Source: JAKZVK01 sp965248255
Lineage (GTDB): Bacteria > Acidobacteriota > Terriglobia > Bryobacterales > UBA6623
Direction of reading: 5' to 3'
Assembly (NCBI GenBank): GCA_965248255.1
Contig: CBDFIW010000004.1
Coordinates: 3,162,001 to 3,226,000 of the forward strand
Length of the DNA: 64,000 bases
The notes beneath the pieces were generated by a model that saw only the letters and a list, made by a program, of their open reading frames with translations, searched no databases and was not told the origin of the DNA. Positions 28,719 through 38,602 of this stretch are shown here, one piece after another. Positions within the stretch are counted from its first letter, which is position 1, and every line of letters begins with the position of its first letter. Position numbers and translations under genes: made by a program.

Positions 28719-30093
28719 ATGCCGGCTGTATACTGTGGCTTGGTTGACCCGAGACGCTTGGCTGACGGCCTGCACGGTCTCGTTGGTGTACTCCAGGGCT
28801 TCACCTGGAGCCGCGCACAGCTCCTCGACTATCAGTCGCGACGTCTGCGGTCGATCGTTCTCCACGCCTATCGCCGAGTCCCCCGCTATCGCCGGTTGTT
28901 CGACGAAGCGGGCTTGAAACCCGCAGATATCCGCGGCCTCGAAGACCTCTCCCGTATTCCAAATTCCGCGCGCGCGGCTTTTCAACAGGCGCCCGCACGT
29001 GACGTGGTCACCGAAGGAGTCGACCCCGATGCGCTGGTCATCCGCAAGACCAGCGGTTCCACCGGCGCACCCCTGGTGATCCGGCGATCGGCGTTAGAGC
29101 ATTATCTGCTCGGGATCCTACGGGTGCGGGACATGCTCCGCTGCGGCATGCGGTTCACGCATCGTCGCGCGGTCACAAGTCTGATGCGGTCGGGCGATTC
29201 GAGGGCCCAGCCGATGCCTGCCGACCGCCTCTTCGGTGGGATGGGGCTCTTTCGGTGGGTGCCGCTGGACTGTCAAGACCCCGTCGATCAACTGATTGAC
29301 CAGCTTCGGCGGATCCGGCCCGACGCAGTCATGGGGTTCCCCGGGCTGGTCACCGACATCGCCGAGCGCCTCACCGAATCCGACCGCGCGCGAATCCCGT
29401 CCCAAACTGGTCGTCGTCGGTGGAGAAACTTTCACGGACGACATGCGCCGCCGGGTGCGTGAAGGCTTTCGCGCCAACGTCTACGCGGCGTACACCAGCC
29501 ATGAGTTCCGCAACATTGCCGTGGACTGTCCCGCCACCGGGCGCTACCACGTCTGCGATGAGTCGGTGATCGTCGAATTGCTGCGCGACGGCCGGCCGGT
29601 GCAAGTGGGCGAGGCCGGCGAGGTCGTCGTCACAGGCCTTCACTCCTATGCCATGCCTTTCATCCGTTACCCGCTGGGCGATCTGGCTGTGCGCGGGCCG
29701 TCGCCCTGCGGCTGCGGAGCGCCCTACGCCGCGCTCGAGCAAGTCCTCGGCCGCGTCGTCGACCGTTTTCCTCTACAGGACGACCGCGCAATTCTGCCGT
29801 ACGGACTCGCCGGGCGAATCAACTCGGAGACGCCCTGGGTGTTACGATTCCAGGTCAAGCAACAGCGCCTCGACAGATTCCGCGTTCGGCTGGTGGCCAA
29901 GTACGATCCTTCCGACGAGGCCATCGCGCGGCTGCGCGAGATCTTCACCGGCCATTTCGGCGAAGACATTCAGGTTGCCTTTGAGTTTGCCGGCACGCTG
30001 TCTCTCGAGGCCCCCGGCAAGTTCCGGACCCACCACCCGCTGCCGCTCCCCGGGGCTGAGCGGACAGTGAGTGCCGGCCAGGTGCACGCTTGA
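28719..30093 (+). pseudogene. CapK/phenylacetate-CoA-ligase-like adenylate-forming enzyme, frameshifted
   Basis: Two overlapping frames together make a protein of about 458 residues of the PaaK/CapK group of AMP-forming ligases. The first (28719 to about 29395) holds RRVPRYRRLFDEAGL and the adenylation loop RKTSGSTGAPLVI. The second (about 29395-30093) holds VVVGGETFTDD, VYAAYTSHEF and the GEVVVTGLHSYAMPFIRYPLGD signature. The break is near 29390-29400, where removing one base (for example in CCCGTCCC) would restore ...RIPPKLVVVGGE. A single-base insertion in the genome or an assembly error would both fit. The gene starts 20 bp after the Mur ligase stop and was probably in its operon. Confidence 0.78.
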
Positions 30094-30182
30094 GGCACCG
30101 CGTCGACGTGCCGTGAAACGCCGGTTCTTCGTTATCCCGAATCCTCTGAGGATCCTTACAACCCGGCCACAACCGGGGTTGC

Positions 30183-31233
30183 CTACCGGTCCTTTCCCAC
30201 GACCTGCGTCGCCAGGCTGGTTCGAAAGCGACGCCGGTCCTCACCTTCAGGACCGGCAGCAATGTGGCCAATCGAGTAATACATCCATAGCCCCACGTCG
30301 CGGCGCACCACGTAGGGCGCGAAGGCCGCGTACTCATCGATGTTGCCAAGGGGGCCGTTGAACAAGGTCGGTTCGGGGTCTTTCACCCAATGGACTCCAT
30401 CCGTGCTCGAGGTATGGCGGATGCAGTTGCCCTTGGGGACGACTTCGCCGGAGCGGATGCCAGTGCCGGCGCTGTACCACATGTCGAAGGTCTCGCCTTC
30501 GAGAAGGACCATGCAGTTGTACACATACTCCTCGGTAACGTCACCCTTAGCGCCACTCAGCGTCTCGGGCTCGACGACCGGGTCGCCGCCATTCTCACGC
30601 GTCCAGTGGATCCCGTCGCTGCTGGTCGCGTAGCCTAGCCGGAACCCTTGTTGTGGCCCGTTGCCCATGTACCACAGATGCAACTTGCCGGAGCTGTCCC
30701 TGACGACCGCAGGATGGAGCACGACTTGGTCATCGAACTGGCCCTTCGTGCCAACACCAAACACGGGTTGTCCCCCGTTCTGCCGCGTCCAGTCCTTGCC
30801 GTTGGTGCTCGCGGCGTAGCCGATGGTGTAGCTGCTGTTCGTCGCCCATCGTGAACCACATATGGAGGCGACCGCCGAATCTCACAACCGCGGGATGATC
30901 CACCTTGGTGGAATCGGGCGCACCGGGTGGCCCGTGGCGCAGGACCGGCTCGCCGCCGTTCGCCTTAGTCCACCGAAGGCCGTCGGGGCTTGTCGCGAGT
31001 CCGATTTCGCCGGTAAAGCTGTCGGCGGATCGGCCGTTGTACCACATCCACCATTCGCTGCCCACCTTGAGTACACAGGGGTACTTGGCGTTAGTCTCAT
31101 CGAACGACCCGCGGCCACCCAACTCGAGAATGACGCGGTTGGTCTTCTCGAAGACGAAACGGCCGGATGGAGGGTTCCGGACAGGGGGGTGACACCCCAG
31201 GAGGGCCGCACAGTAAGCCGCCAGGGCCAACAA
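30183..31233 (-). pseudogene. Five-bladed-propeller glycosidase-like lipoprotein, frameshifted
   Basis: The N-terminal frame (31233 to about 30840) has a lipoprotein signal with lipobox LLGC at residues 10-13, followed by propeller blades with W-M-W-Y and GLATSPDGLRWTKANGG repeats. The second frame (about 30840-30183) continues the pattern: HLWYMGNGPQQG, GYATSSDGIHW and DMWYSAGTG. These repeats resemble GH43/GH130-type and related glycosyl-hydrolase propellers. Near 30845 the frame breaks; deleting one A in GACGAACAG would give GDDSSYTIGYAAS and rejoin the halves at about 350 residues. It probably acted on an extracellular glycan. Start is TTG. Confidence 0.68.
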
Positions 31234-31465
31234 TCAGACTCCTCGATTGAAGTTCCGCTGCTCCATCACAAATCCGTTGATTCTACGGAGACCGTCGAAG
31301 ACAAACCAGTACCCGCCGAGTGTGCCTATTGCATCCGCCTCCACGTCGAATGGTCTGACCGTCCTGATCGTGCGCATAGCACCAGCGACGAATAGGGGGC
31401 CGTGGAGCGGATTTTCGCCCTTGGACCGGTCGCAGGCGTTCCGGGTGCAACTGCGAACCTACCGG

Positions 31466-33415
31466 CTATCTTCGTTGAAACTCAGGGGAGCCCAAGACCA
31501 AGCCTGTGAGGTAGCGGATCTCGCGGTCGCCGAGCGGGGCTTCGGGGTCGGCGCGCAGGGCCAGTTGCTTGGTAACTGTCTCTTCGATTTTCGTTTGGGT
31601 CTTCTCGGAAAGCTGCGCGCGGAACAGACGGTCAGCGAGCTTCGTCAGCACCTCCGTCACATCCCCGTCCCCCACATCGTCGGGAACGTCGGCTTTCACG
31701 CCGGGCATCTTGCCGCTCGCCACACCCAAGGCGAACTTCCAGCGATAGAGCAACGTCCCGGTGTTGAGCCACTCTTCTCCCACGTCGGGATAGCCCGTGG
31801 GCGGCTGGCACAGATAGAGCGGCTCGCCCATGCGCTGCATCGCGAGGATGGCCATCGGCGTCGGCGTGAAGTCGCCGCCGAGTGCGCGGACCGCGCCGGC
31901 GAACAACTCGAGAGGCTTCTTCGTCTTCGCTTGGAAGGTCTCCTCGGACCAGAACTGCGGCGAGTAGAGGATCGTCCGTAGCATGGCGCTGATGTCGCCG
32001 CCGGTCCGCGTGTAGCTGCGGGTGACCTGATCGACGAGCCCGGTGGGCGGCTCGTCGGCGACGAAGCGGCGCACGAGTTTCGTCGCGAGGAAGCGCGCGG
32101 TCGAGGGGTGCGCCGCCAAGATGTCGAGTACCTGTTCGCCTTCGTCCATGCCACCCTGGCGAATGCGCCGGCCGAGCACCGCCTTGTCGCCCGGCGCATG
32201 AGCGGGTGGCAGGAAGACGAAGCCCGACTCGCGGAAGACGGGCGCGCTCATCTGCACGCCGAACCGGCGGCGGCCCATACGTGCCATTTCCCGGCTGCGG
32301 CCTCCGAGGAACGTCCAGCCGGTGAAGACCTTGGCGACCTCGATCACGTCCTGCTGCGTGTAGCCGCCGTCGACGCCGAGCGTGTGCAACTCCATCAGCT
32401 CACGCGCGTAGTTTTCGTTGAGACCGCGGTCGCGGCGCTTCCCAACGAACGAGTCGGGAGAGATGCTCTGGAAGTTATCGAGATAGAAGAGCATCGCCGG
32501 CGCCTGGGCCGTCGCACCCAGCAGATCACGGAACTTGCCCAACGCATGCGGACGAATCACGTCCCGTTCATAGGCGGGCAACAGGACCGGCATCGGCCCG
32601 CCCTTGCGCGCGTAGACGTTGAAGTGGTTCAGCCAGAAATCCACCATGACCGCCTCGAGCTGGCGTTCGCTGTGAATTGCGCGCGTTAGTTTGGCGGCCT
32701 GCATCTGCATGACGATCAGCCCCGGCCGGTTCACGCCCGCGATGGTGCGGGAGCCGTTCGGGCCCCGCTCGGCCTCGAGGTGGATCGGCTCGGCGAGACG
32801 TGTAATCTGGCCGTAGATGGGGTTGGACGCACCGCGGACCCGATCGCGGCGGCGGGCGCGCGACTGTGGAATATCGTGAAAGGCCTCGTCCTCCCAGCGC
32901 ATCCCCTCGGCCGGGCTCTCGGAACGCAGCTCCTCGGGGGGCGTCGCAAACGAGTTGGCCATCCGCGGTTTCTGGAACAGCTGCGTTTCGCCTTGTTGGC
33001 GCGAACGGCGGCGGGGGAAGTCCGCTTGGTCGATCAACCCTTTCTTGACCAAGCGCCTGCGCAGTGCCGGATGGGGAAAGAGCACCCCCAACTCCTGCGT
33101 CGACAAGCTGATGGTTTCGAGCGGGCGCAAGCGGGCGTCCAGTTCGGCATCGCTAATGTCGGCCGGATTGAGCTGCTGCTCGATGAACCGAACCACTCCG
33201 CGGGCGCGGACGGTCTCGAGGTCGCCCGGCCGTGGGCCGTAGGTGATGCGGTTCAGCAGGTGCACCAGCTTCTGGTTCTCGCTCAGCGGCGAGCGCTCGA
33301 TCGCCTCGTGCTTCACCGCGTCGCGCTTGCTCGGCGCCGGCGCAGCCAGCGCTCCAGAAACCAGCCACACCCCGTTGAGCGCCGCGGACAGACTCGAGAG
33401 TAGTATCTTCTTCAT
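31466..33415 (-). CDS. DUF1800 family exported protein
   Basis: A 649-residue protein with a signal peptide (residues 1-24). The DUF1800 core is clear: HLLNRITYGPRPGDLE near the N-terminus, then VDFWLNHFNVYA, YLDNFQS, NENYARELMELHTLGVDGGYTQQDV and VAKVFTGWTF, and RFLATKLVRRFVAD towards the C-terminus. Function is unknown; in Acidobacteriota, Planctomycetota and others the gene is usually followed by a DUF1501 partner. No DUF1501 gene is present here; the region downstream (31234-31465) shows nothing coding. A 100-residue insertion rich in Arg/Pro (about 130-210) follows the first helices. Confidence 0.88.
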   Translation of the reverse strand: MKKILLSSLSAALNGVWLVSGALAAPAPSKRDAVKHEAIERSPLSENQKLVHLLNRITYGPRPGDLETVRARGVVRFIEQQLNPADISDAELDARLRPLETISLSTQELGVLFPHPALRRRLVKKGLIDQADFPRRRSRQQGETQLFQKPRMANSFATPPEELRSESPAEGMRWEDEAFHDIPQSRARRRDRVRGASNPIYGQITRLAEPIHLEAERGPNGSRTIAGVNRPGLIVMQMQAAKLTRAIHSERQLEAVMVDFWLNHFNVYARKGGPMPVLLPAYERDVIRPHALGKFRDLLGATAQAPAMLFYLDNFQSISPDSFVGKRRDRGLNENYARELMELHTLGVDGGYTQQDVIEVAKVFTGWTFLGGRSREMARMGRRRFGVQMSAPVFRESGFVFLPPAHAPGDKAVLGRRIRQGGMDEGEQVLDILAAHPSTARFLATKLVRRFVADEPPTGLVDQVTRSYTRTGGDISAMLRTILYSPQFWSEETFQAKTKKPLELFAGAVRALGGDFTPTPMAILAMQRMGEPLYLCQPPTGYPDVGEEWLNTGTLLYRWKFALGVASGKMPGVKADVPDDVGDGDVTEVLTKLADRLFRAQLSEKTQTKIEETVTKQLALRADPEAPLGDREIRYLTGLVLGSPEFQRR

Positions 33416-33676
33416 GGTGGGGACTCCCCCGCTTTAAACTCGCCTCGACACTTGTATCTGTTTTACCGAACCCGGCCGCGGCGGGAAAGTTGCTATCCGG
33501 CCCCCCCCCAGCAACCCCCTACCGAGCCGCGCTCGTGAGCAGGCGTCGAGGATACTCGGCCCACTTCACGACCGCTCACCCTCCCCGATCGCCCGGCCTA
33601 TCATTCTTCGTTCTGGTATTCGGCCCAACCTCCCAGCCTATGCAATAATGTGGTTCCCTCCCCCGGAGCTGGCCCT

Positions 33677-33937
33677 ATGTCTGAACTGCGCCTGGGCGAC
33701 GTCATTGACGACCATTGCACGCGCTGTCGCATGCTGACCAACCACTCGGTGGTTGCGATCGTGGACAGCGTACCGGCCAAGGTCGAGTGTCGCACCTGCT
33801 ACGACACCCACAAGTACCGTCACGGCAAGGGCGGCGCAAAGAAGAAGCCCAGCAAGAAGGCCGAACTTTTTGAAGCAGTCCTAGGAACAATGCCTGCCAG
33901 CCCCGACGTCGACACCGCCAAAAAGCGTAAGCCGTAG
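33677..33937 (+). CDS. Small zinc-ribbon-like protein
   Basis: An 86-residue protein with two CxxC knuckles, HCTRC and CRTC, about 27 residues apart, typical of a zinc ribbon. It has a very basic C-terminal half (GKGGAKKKPSKKAE) that could bind nucleic acid. Start ATG 33677 gives MSELRLGDVIDD. It is convergent with the propeller gene at 33964. I do not know a named family; similar short ribbon proteins occur near DUF1800 genes in Acidobacteriota, but that is from memory and not checked. Confidence 0.55.
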   Translation: MSELRLGDVIDDHCTRCRMLTNHSVVAIVDSVPAKVECRTCYDTHKYRHGKGGAKKKPSKKAELFEAVLGTMPASPDVDTAKKRKP

Positions 33938-33963
33938 GGTACTGTCCGCCATCTTCCCCAGGG

Positions 33964-35343
33964 CTACTGGCCTGCGATGCAATAGAGATGTTCCGCCGTG
34001 CGGATGAAGATCTCGTTGCCGACCGGCGCCGGCGTCGCCAAGGTGTGGCTGTCGAGCTTATTGACGGCGAGAATCTCGAACTCGGGGCCCGCTTTGAGAA
34101 CGGTCGTGGCACCGTCTTCGCTGGTGGCGTAGATCTTGCCGTCGGCGAGGATCGGCGACGAGCTATAAGTGCCGGGCTCGATGCGCCTGCGGTCCCAGAC
34201 GAGATCGCCTGTCTTGGCGTCGAAGGCGATGGCGATGCCGCGGTCGTTGATGACGTAGATGATCTTGCCGTCGCTCGTCGGCGTGGGGACATCGGGCCCG
34301 AGGTCGTTCTTCCAGACCATGTTCGAGTTGGTGATGTCGCCGCTGCCTCCGGGATGGAAAGCGATGAAGGGACGCCCGCGCGTGCTCGAGGTGTAGACGA
34401 TGTCGTTGTTGACGATCGAGGACGCGATCGTGCGATACGCCCTCTCGTGGTTGGGATTGAGGCCGCCCATGCGCCAGAGTTCTTTGCCGCTGTCGAGGTC
34501 GTGGCCGGTAACGTAGTCGCCGCCCGAGACGACGAGCTGTTGCTTGCCGTTCACCGTGGCTAGCACAGGCGTCGAGTAGTCGTCCGGCGATTCGGACATC
34601 GCGTCGGTCGGGCGCTCGACCTTCCAGAGGGTCCTACCGGTCTTGGTGTCGACGGAGAAGACGTAGGAGGGGTCGTCGGTCTTCATGCCGTGCAGCACCT
34701 GGATGTAGAGACGCCCCTTGTGGAGCAGCGGCGAATTGGCGTAGCCGTGATTGAGGCCGAATGTTCCGTAATCCTGCTGGATATCACGCTGCCAGAGCTG
34801 CTTGCCGTCGAAGGCAAAGGCCGTGAGCGTGCCGGCGCCGGTCATCGTCCAGATGTGCTTGCCGTCGGTTACTGGGGAGGGGGAGGCCAGGTTCTGCTTG
34901 CGGTACAGGCGGTTGCCGGCGCCCATGAGCCTGCTCCAGCGGACCGTACCGTCGACACGGTTGACGGCGAGCAGGTACATCTCATCCCTGTCACTGGTTG
35001 GGCCGGGGCGCGGACCGCCGTATCCGCCGCGGCGGCGTCCGCCCTTCTTGCGCCCGCCCCGGGACCGTTGACGCAGTTGCTGGAAGCCTTCTTCAGCGGA
35101 GGTGACCAAGACGGTGTCGCCCCAGATGATGGGCGTGGCGGCGCTCCAGCTCGGGAGCGCGATGCGCCACTTGACATTCTTGGTCGTACTCCACTCGGTC
35201 GGGAGGTTTTTGGCGGTTGTGCTCGTGCCGTTGAGGTGTGGGCCGCGCCATTGCGGCCAGTTGTCGTCGGCCGTGGCGGTGCTGAGGCCGGCCGTGAGAA
35301 TCAGTGGCACGAGGACTGACAGTGATACGGTTTTACTGAACAC
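33964..35343 (-). CDS. PQQ-like beta-propeller repeat protein (BamB/quinoprotein fold)
   Basis: A 459-residue exported protein. The start is GTG at 35343, preceded by GGGAGGTGAGATC, which decides it over a longer open frame. A signal peptide (residues 1-22) leads into DDNWPQWRGPHLNGTS, the usual start of acidobacterial and planctomycetal PQQ-like repeat proteins, then seven to eight blades with A-x-x-x-x-x-G-x-x-x-W type repeats (DGKQLWQRD, TKTGRTLWKVE, LDSGKELWRM, AKTGDLVWDR). An Arg/Gly-rich low-complexity stretch (SRGGRKKGGRRRGGYGG) interrupts the second blade. No catalytic residues of true PQQ dehydrogenases are seen, so it is probably a scaffold or binding protein in the periplasm. Confidence 0.82.
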   Translation of the reverse strand: MFSKTVSLSVLVPLILTAGLSTATADDNWPQWRGPHLNGTSTTAKNLPTEWSTTKNVKWRIALPSWSAATPIIWGDTVLVTSAEEGFQQLRQRSRGGRKKGGRRRGGYGGPRPGPTSDRDEMYLLAVNRVDGTVRWSRLMGAGNRLYRKQNLASPSPVTDGKHIWTMTGAGTLTAFAFDGKQLWQRDIQQDYGTFGLNHGYANSPLLHKGRLYIQVLHGMKTDDPSYVFSVDTKTGRTLWKVERPTDAMSESPDDYSTPVLATVNGKQQLVVSGGDYVTGHDLDSGKELWRMGGLNPNHERAYRTIASSIVNNDIVYTSSTRGRPFIAFHPGGSGDITNSNMVWKNDLGPDVPTPTSDGKIIYVINDRGIAIAFDAKTGDLVWDRRRIEPGTYSSSPILADGKIYATSEDGATTVLKAGPEFEILAVNKLDSHTLATPAPVGNEIFIRTAEHLYCIAGQ

Positions 35344-35840
35344 GATCTCACCTCCCAAGGCTTGCTTGAACCGTGTGCCGCAGGGTTTCCGGCATGATAT
35401 CACAGCAACTTGCAGTGGCCTTTCGGGACCAGCTATGCCCCTCACGATGACTTGGCTTTGGTTCATTACCGCCTAGTAACGGTGAAAGGCGGTGGTAACC
35501 TTGAGACCCCGGTGCGTTCTTCGGGGCGTGCTGGTTCGGTGGAGATTCTTCGGAAATGACGGGCGAAGGCGGGGAATCGCACCGCCCCGTGAGGGGCTAT
35601 ACTACTATCACTGAGTCCTTGTTTTGGCCCGACGATTGTCCCGACGGCGGCCCCTTCACGCGGTTTCAAACGGAGAACTCCGGCAGCGGCGAGAGATAAT
35701 GGCCGACGGCGCAAGCCGTGGGGGAATGGTGTTGTGATTCGGCTCGGCGAAAGGCTTTCGGAAGTGAGGAGTTGGAGGTCGAGGTTTGGGGTTCATCAGG
35801 CCGATCTCTTATGGTCACGGCTCGGTTGGGGAGTGCGGCG
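35344..35840. other. Intergenic region, nothing coding recognised
   Basis: About 500 bp between two divergently transcribed genes (the propeller protein starting at 35343 on the minus strand and the DUF2029 protein starting at 35841 on the plus strand). It must carry both promoters, but I see no strong sigma-70-type boxes. Short open frames on both strands have no recognisable similarity and no ribosome sites. Confidence 0.5.
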
Positions 35841-36953
35841 ATGAGCCCGCGACGGCGATTCGCCTGGGTGGACATTGCGTTTGCCGTGGTGATGGCCGCC
35901 TTCTGGGCCACCCTGGGAACGGTGCTTGGCGATTCCGCGCGCCGTCATGACTTTCTGAACTTCTATGTCGGGGCAACTCTGGCTGGGTCCGGACGGTTTG
36001 CGGAGCTATACGACCAGCAAACGTAGCTCGAACTCCAACACGAGTTGGTGCCATCGACGCAGGAGTTGATTCCGTTTGTTCGTCCCCACTTCTACGCAAT
36101 GGTGTTGGCGCCGTTGTCATGGCTGCCGCTCGACGCAGCGCTCCATGCGTGGATTGCGCTGCATGTGGTCTTGCTGGTGGGCTGTTGGGCGTGGGCGTGG
36201 CGGCCATTTGGTTCGAGTGCGCTGATTCTGGGTTTGCAGTATCTGCCGACGGCATTGGGCATCGCGCATGGGCAAGACGGAGTGTTGCTGCTGGTGATCG
36301 CGATCGCTGCCTACGAGTTGGCCGGCAAACGCAAGGACGCCGGGGCGGGCGCGGTGCTGGCTCTGGGACTGATGAAGTTCCATCTGCTGTTTCTCGTGCC
36401 AGTGGCGATGTCGGTCACCCGGCGTTGGAAGATGCTGTGGGGCTACGTGGCTGCCGCCACGGGGCTGGTGTTGATTTCGGCTTCGACGGGCGGGGTCGAC
36501 GGCATGATGCAGTATGTGCGGCTGCTGCAAGCCAAGGAACTGCGCTGGCTTTTGCTCTCGCCCGAGCTAATGGTCAACATCCACAGTGTCGGCGTGAATT
36601 TCGGTGTTGATCATACGGGGCTGACAGCGGGCTTGCGGCTCCTGGTAGTCGGCCTGATGGCAGTGGCGGTATGGCGTGCGCCCTGGTGGCGGGTGCTGGC
36701 GGCGGCGCTGACAGCGTCGGTGATGGCCGGGCCGCAGGCGTTCGGCTACGACGCGGCGATGCTGCTGCTGCCGGTTTGGCTGGTGGCGTTCCACTCAAAG
36801 AGCAGGCTCTCCCGCGGCGCCGCGGTTGTGCTGGCCGCTCCGACGACCTTCTTTTTCTCTTTACTCGACCCGCCGTGGTCGGTGGTCCCTGCGCTGGGGC
36901 TGGTGCTTTTCCTGGCGGCGTTGGCAAAGGAGAATCGCCTGGAACGAAACTAA
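35841..36953 (+). pseudogene. DUF2029 (GT87-like) membrane protein with in-frame amber stop
   Basis: A polytopic membrane protein of about 370 residues matching the DUF2029/glycosyltransferase-87 family: DFLNFYVGATLAGSG near the N-terminus (the DxxxYY-like region of C-type glycosyltransferases), then many helices and HGQDGVLLLVIAIAAYEL. After residue 61 (YDQQT) a TAG at 36024-36026 breaks the frame. The same frame continues open as LELQHELVPSTQEL and on to the real end. TAG differs by one base from CAG, which would read QQTQLELQ. The ribosome site GGGGAG precedes ATG 35841. Family members transfer mannose from polyprenyl donors; the substrate here is unknown. Confidence 0.75.
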
Positions 36954-36996
36954 GGCAGATCCCTGATAAACATTTCGCTCCCCTTGGCCGAAACTA

Positions 36997-37251
36997 TTGG
37001 TGAAGTCCGTCGTGACGAAGCTGGACCACACCTTCCGAATTGACGATGAAAGGATTCACGCCGTGGTGCTGCAGCAACGCTCGAAGCACCGTTGGCACGC
37101 CTTTCTGTGGGGCGGCGGCCTGCGCTTCGCTAACACCTTCGCGCGGGAGCAGGGAGCCGAGCAGTGGCTCGCCAAGGTGCTGTCGCGTTACTTTCCTTCG
37201 CTGACTCCCGAAATACCCTGTAGCGGACCGGCTTGCTTTGGGCCACGCTAG
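36997..37251 (+). CDS. Possible small hypothetical protein
   Basis: An 84-codon frame starting with TTG. The peptide (HTFRIDDERIHAVVLQQ, WHAFLWGGGLRFANTFA) has plausible composition and GC-rich third codon positions. No good ribosome site, no recognised family. The opposite strand is also open here, so this could be either a short gene or a bias shadow. The rest of 36954-37443 shows nothing. Confidence 0.3.
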   Translation: MVKSVVTKLDHTFRIDDERIHAVVLQQRSKHRWHAFLWGGGLRFANTFAREQGAEQWLAKVLSRYFPSLTPEIPCSGPACFGPR

Positions 37252-37443
37252 GCCTGGGCTAGGCCCCACCACCACCGATTCCTGATCGGCGGGAAGGTCA
37301 GCCCTCGCCTGAAGTGAAGAGCGCCGGGGATGTAACAGATGTGACCCAGGGTTGCATCTATTTGGCAGGGTTCGATCCGTTACACTAGATGCCTTGTTCG
37401 AAATCCCTTGACTTACCCGACTCGGGGGGATAGGGTCCGATAT

Positions 37444-38504
37444 ATGGCCACGCAAACCGCTGTCCTAGACGTGACGCCTGAGATGCAAGACCTGCGCGAC
37501 TACTTGCGCCACTACTACGGGCGGCATCTCAAGAAGAAGTCCGACTTGAGCCAGCAGGCCTGCTGCACGGACGAAACGCAGCAGCGTCACGCCGACATCT
37601 TGGAGCTGATTCCCGAGGCCGTCAAGGACCGGCATTACGGCTGCGGGTGCCCGATTCCGGACGATGACCTGAGCGGCATCACCGTCCTCGATCTTGGGTC
37701 CGGGGCGGGCGTCGACGCCTTCATTGCTTCTCACAAGGTGGGCCCGGGCGGGTTCGTTCACGGCATCGACATGACGGACGAACAGCTTGCCATCGCCCGG
37801 GAGTACGCGCCGCAGGTGGCCCACAGTTTGGTTACACCGGCGTGAACACGGCCTTCCACAAGGACTTCATCGAAGTGGCCGAAGCGACCCCGGACGGCAG
37901 CATCGATTTGGTGATCTCGGACTGCGTGATTAACTTGTCGCCCCGTAAAGACCTGGCGTTTCAGACCATTCAGCGGGTGTTGCGGAACGGCGGGGAGTTC
38001 TATATCTCGGACATCGCCGCCGACCGGCGGGTGCCGGACTCCGTGCGCGAGGATCCCGAGATGATCGCCGAGTGCATCGGCGGCGCGATGTATGAGCACG
38101 ACTGGTTCGACGCGATGAAGGACGCCGGGTTCGTCGATCCGCGCGTCGTCAGCCGACGGGTAGTCCAAGACGAGGCCAAGGGGGAGCCGATCACGTTCTC
38201 GTCACTGACGGTGCGGGCGTTCAAGTTTGCCGAGCCTCTCGATCGCCGCTGCGAGGACTACGGGCAGGTGGGGGTGTACCAGGGGAATTCTCCCGGGTCG
38301 GCGGCGCGGTTTCGGCTCGATGACCACCATCTCTTCGAGGCGCGGCGGCCGATGGCGGTTTGCCGCAATAGCGCCCGGATGATTAGTGAGACGCGGTTGG
38401 GTAAGTATTTCGAGGTGACCCCGCCGCTGAAACACTTCGGGCTGTTCCCGTGTGGCCCGGAGCCGGCATCGAATGATGCGCCCTCGACCGGCGGCTGTTG
38501 TTGA
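37444..38504 (+). pseudogene. ArsM-like methyltransferase, frameshifted
   Basis: The first frame (37444 to about 37830) reads LRDYLRHYYGRHLKKKSDL, a Cys-Cys pair, YGCGCPIP and the SAM loop VLDLGSGAGVDAF, then HGIDMTDEQLAIAR, all as in arsenite S-adenosylmethionine methyltransferases. The second frame (about 37830-38504) has DLVISDCVINL, VLRNGGEFYISDI and ends in GGCC. At CACAGTTTGGTTACACC one T appears to be missing: with TTTT the frames join as HSFGYTGVN. The combined product would be about 353 residues. It would methylate trivalent arsenic, with the C-terminal GGCC a possible metal-binding tail. The deletion in a T-run needs read-level confirmation. Confidence 0.75.
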
Positions 38505-38602
38505 TCACGGCTCCTGTTCCGTTCACCCCGCGGGAACGGGCGTTGCCGGCATAGCGACGACCGGCGATAGCAAAACACCCCTATTTCTTGCCTCGCGATC
38601 CG

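Noticed and set aside
37350..37400. A tRNA-like GGTTCGATCC segment
   Set aside because: I could not fold a cloverleaf with acceptor, D and anticodon stems around it.
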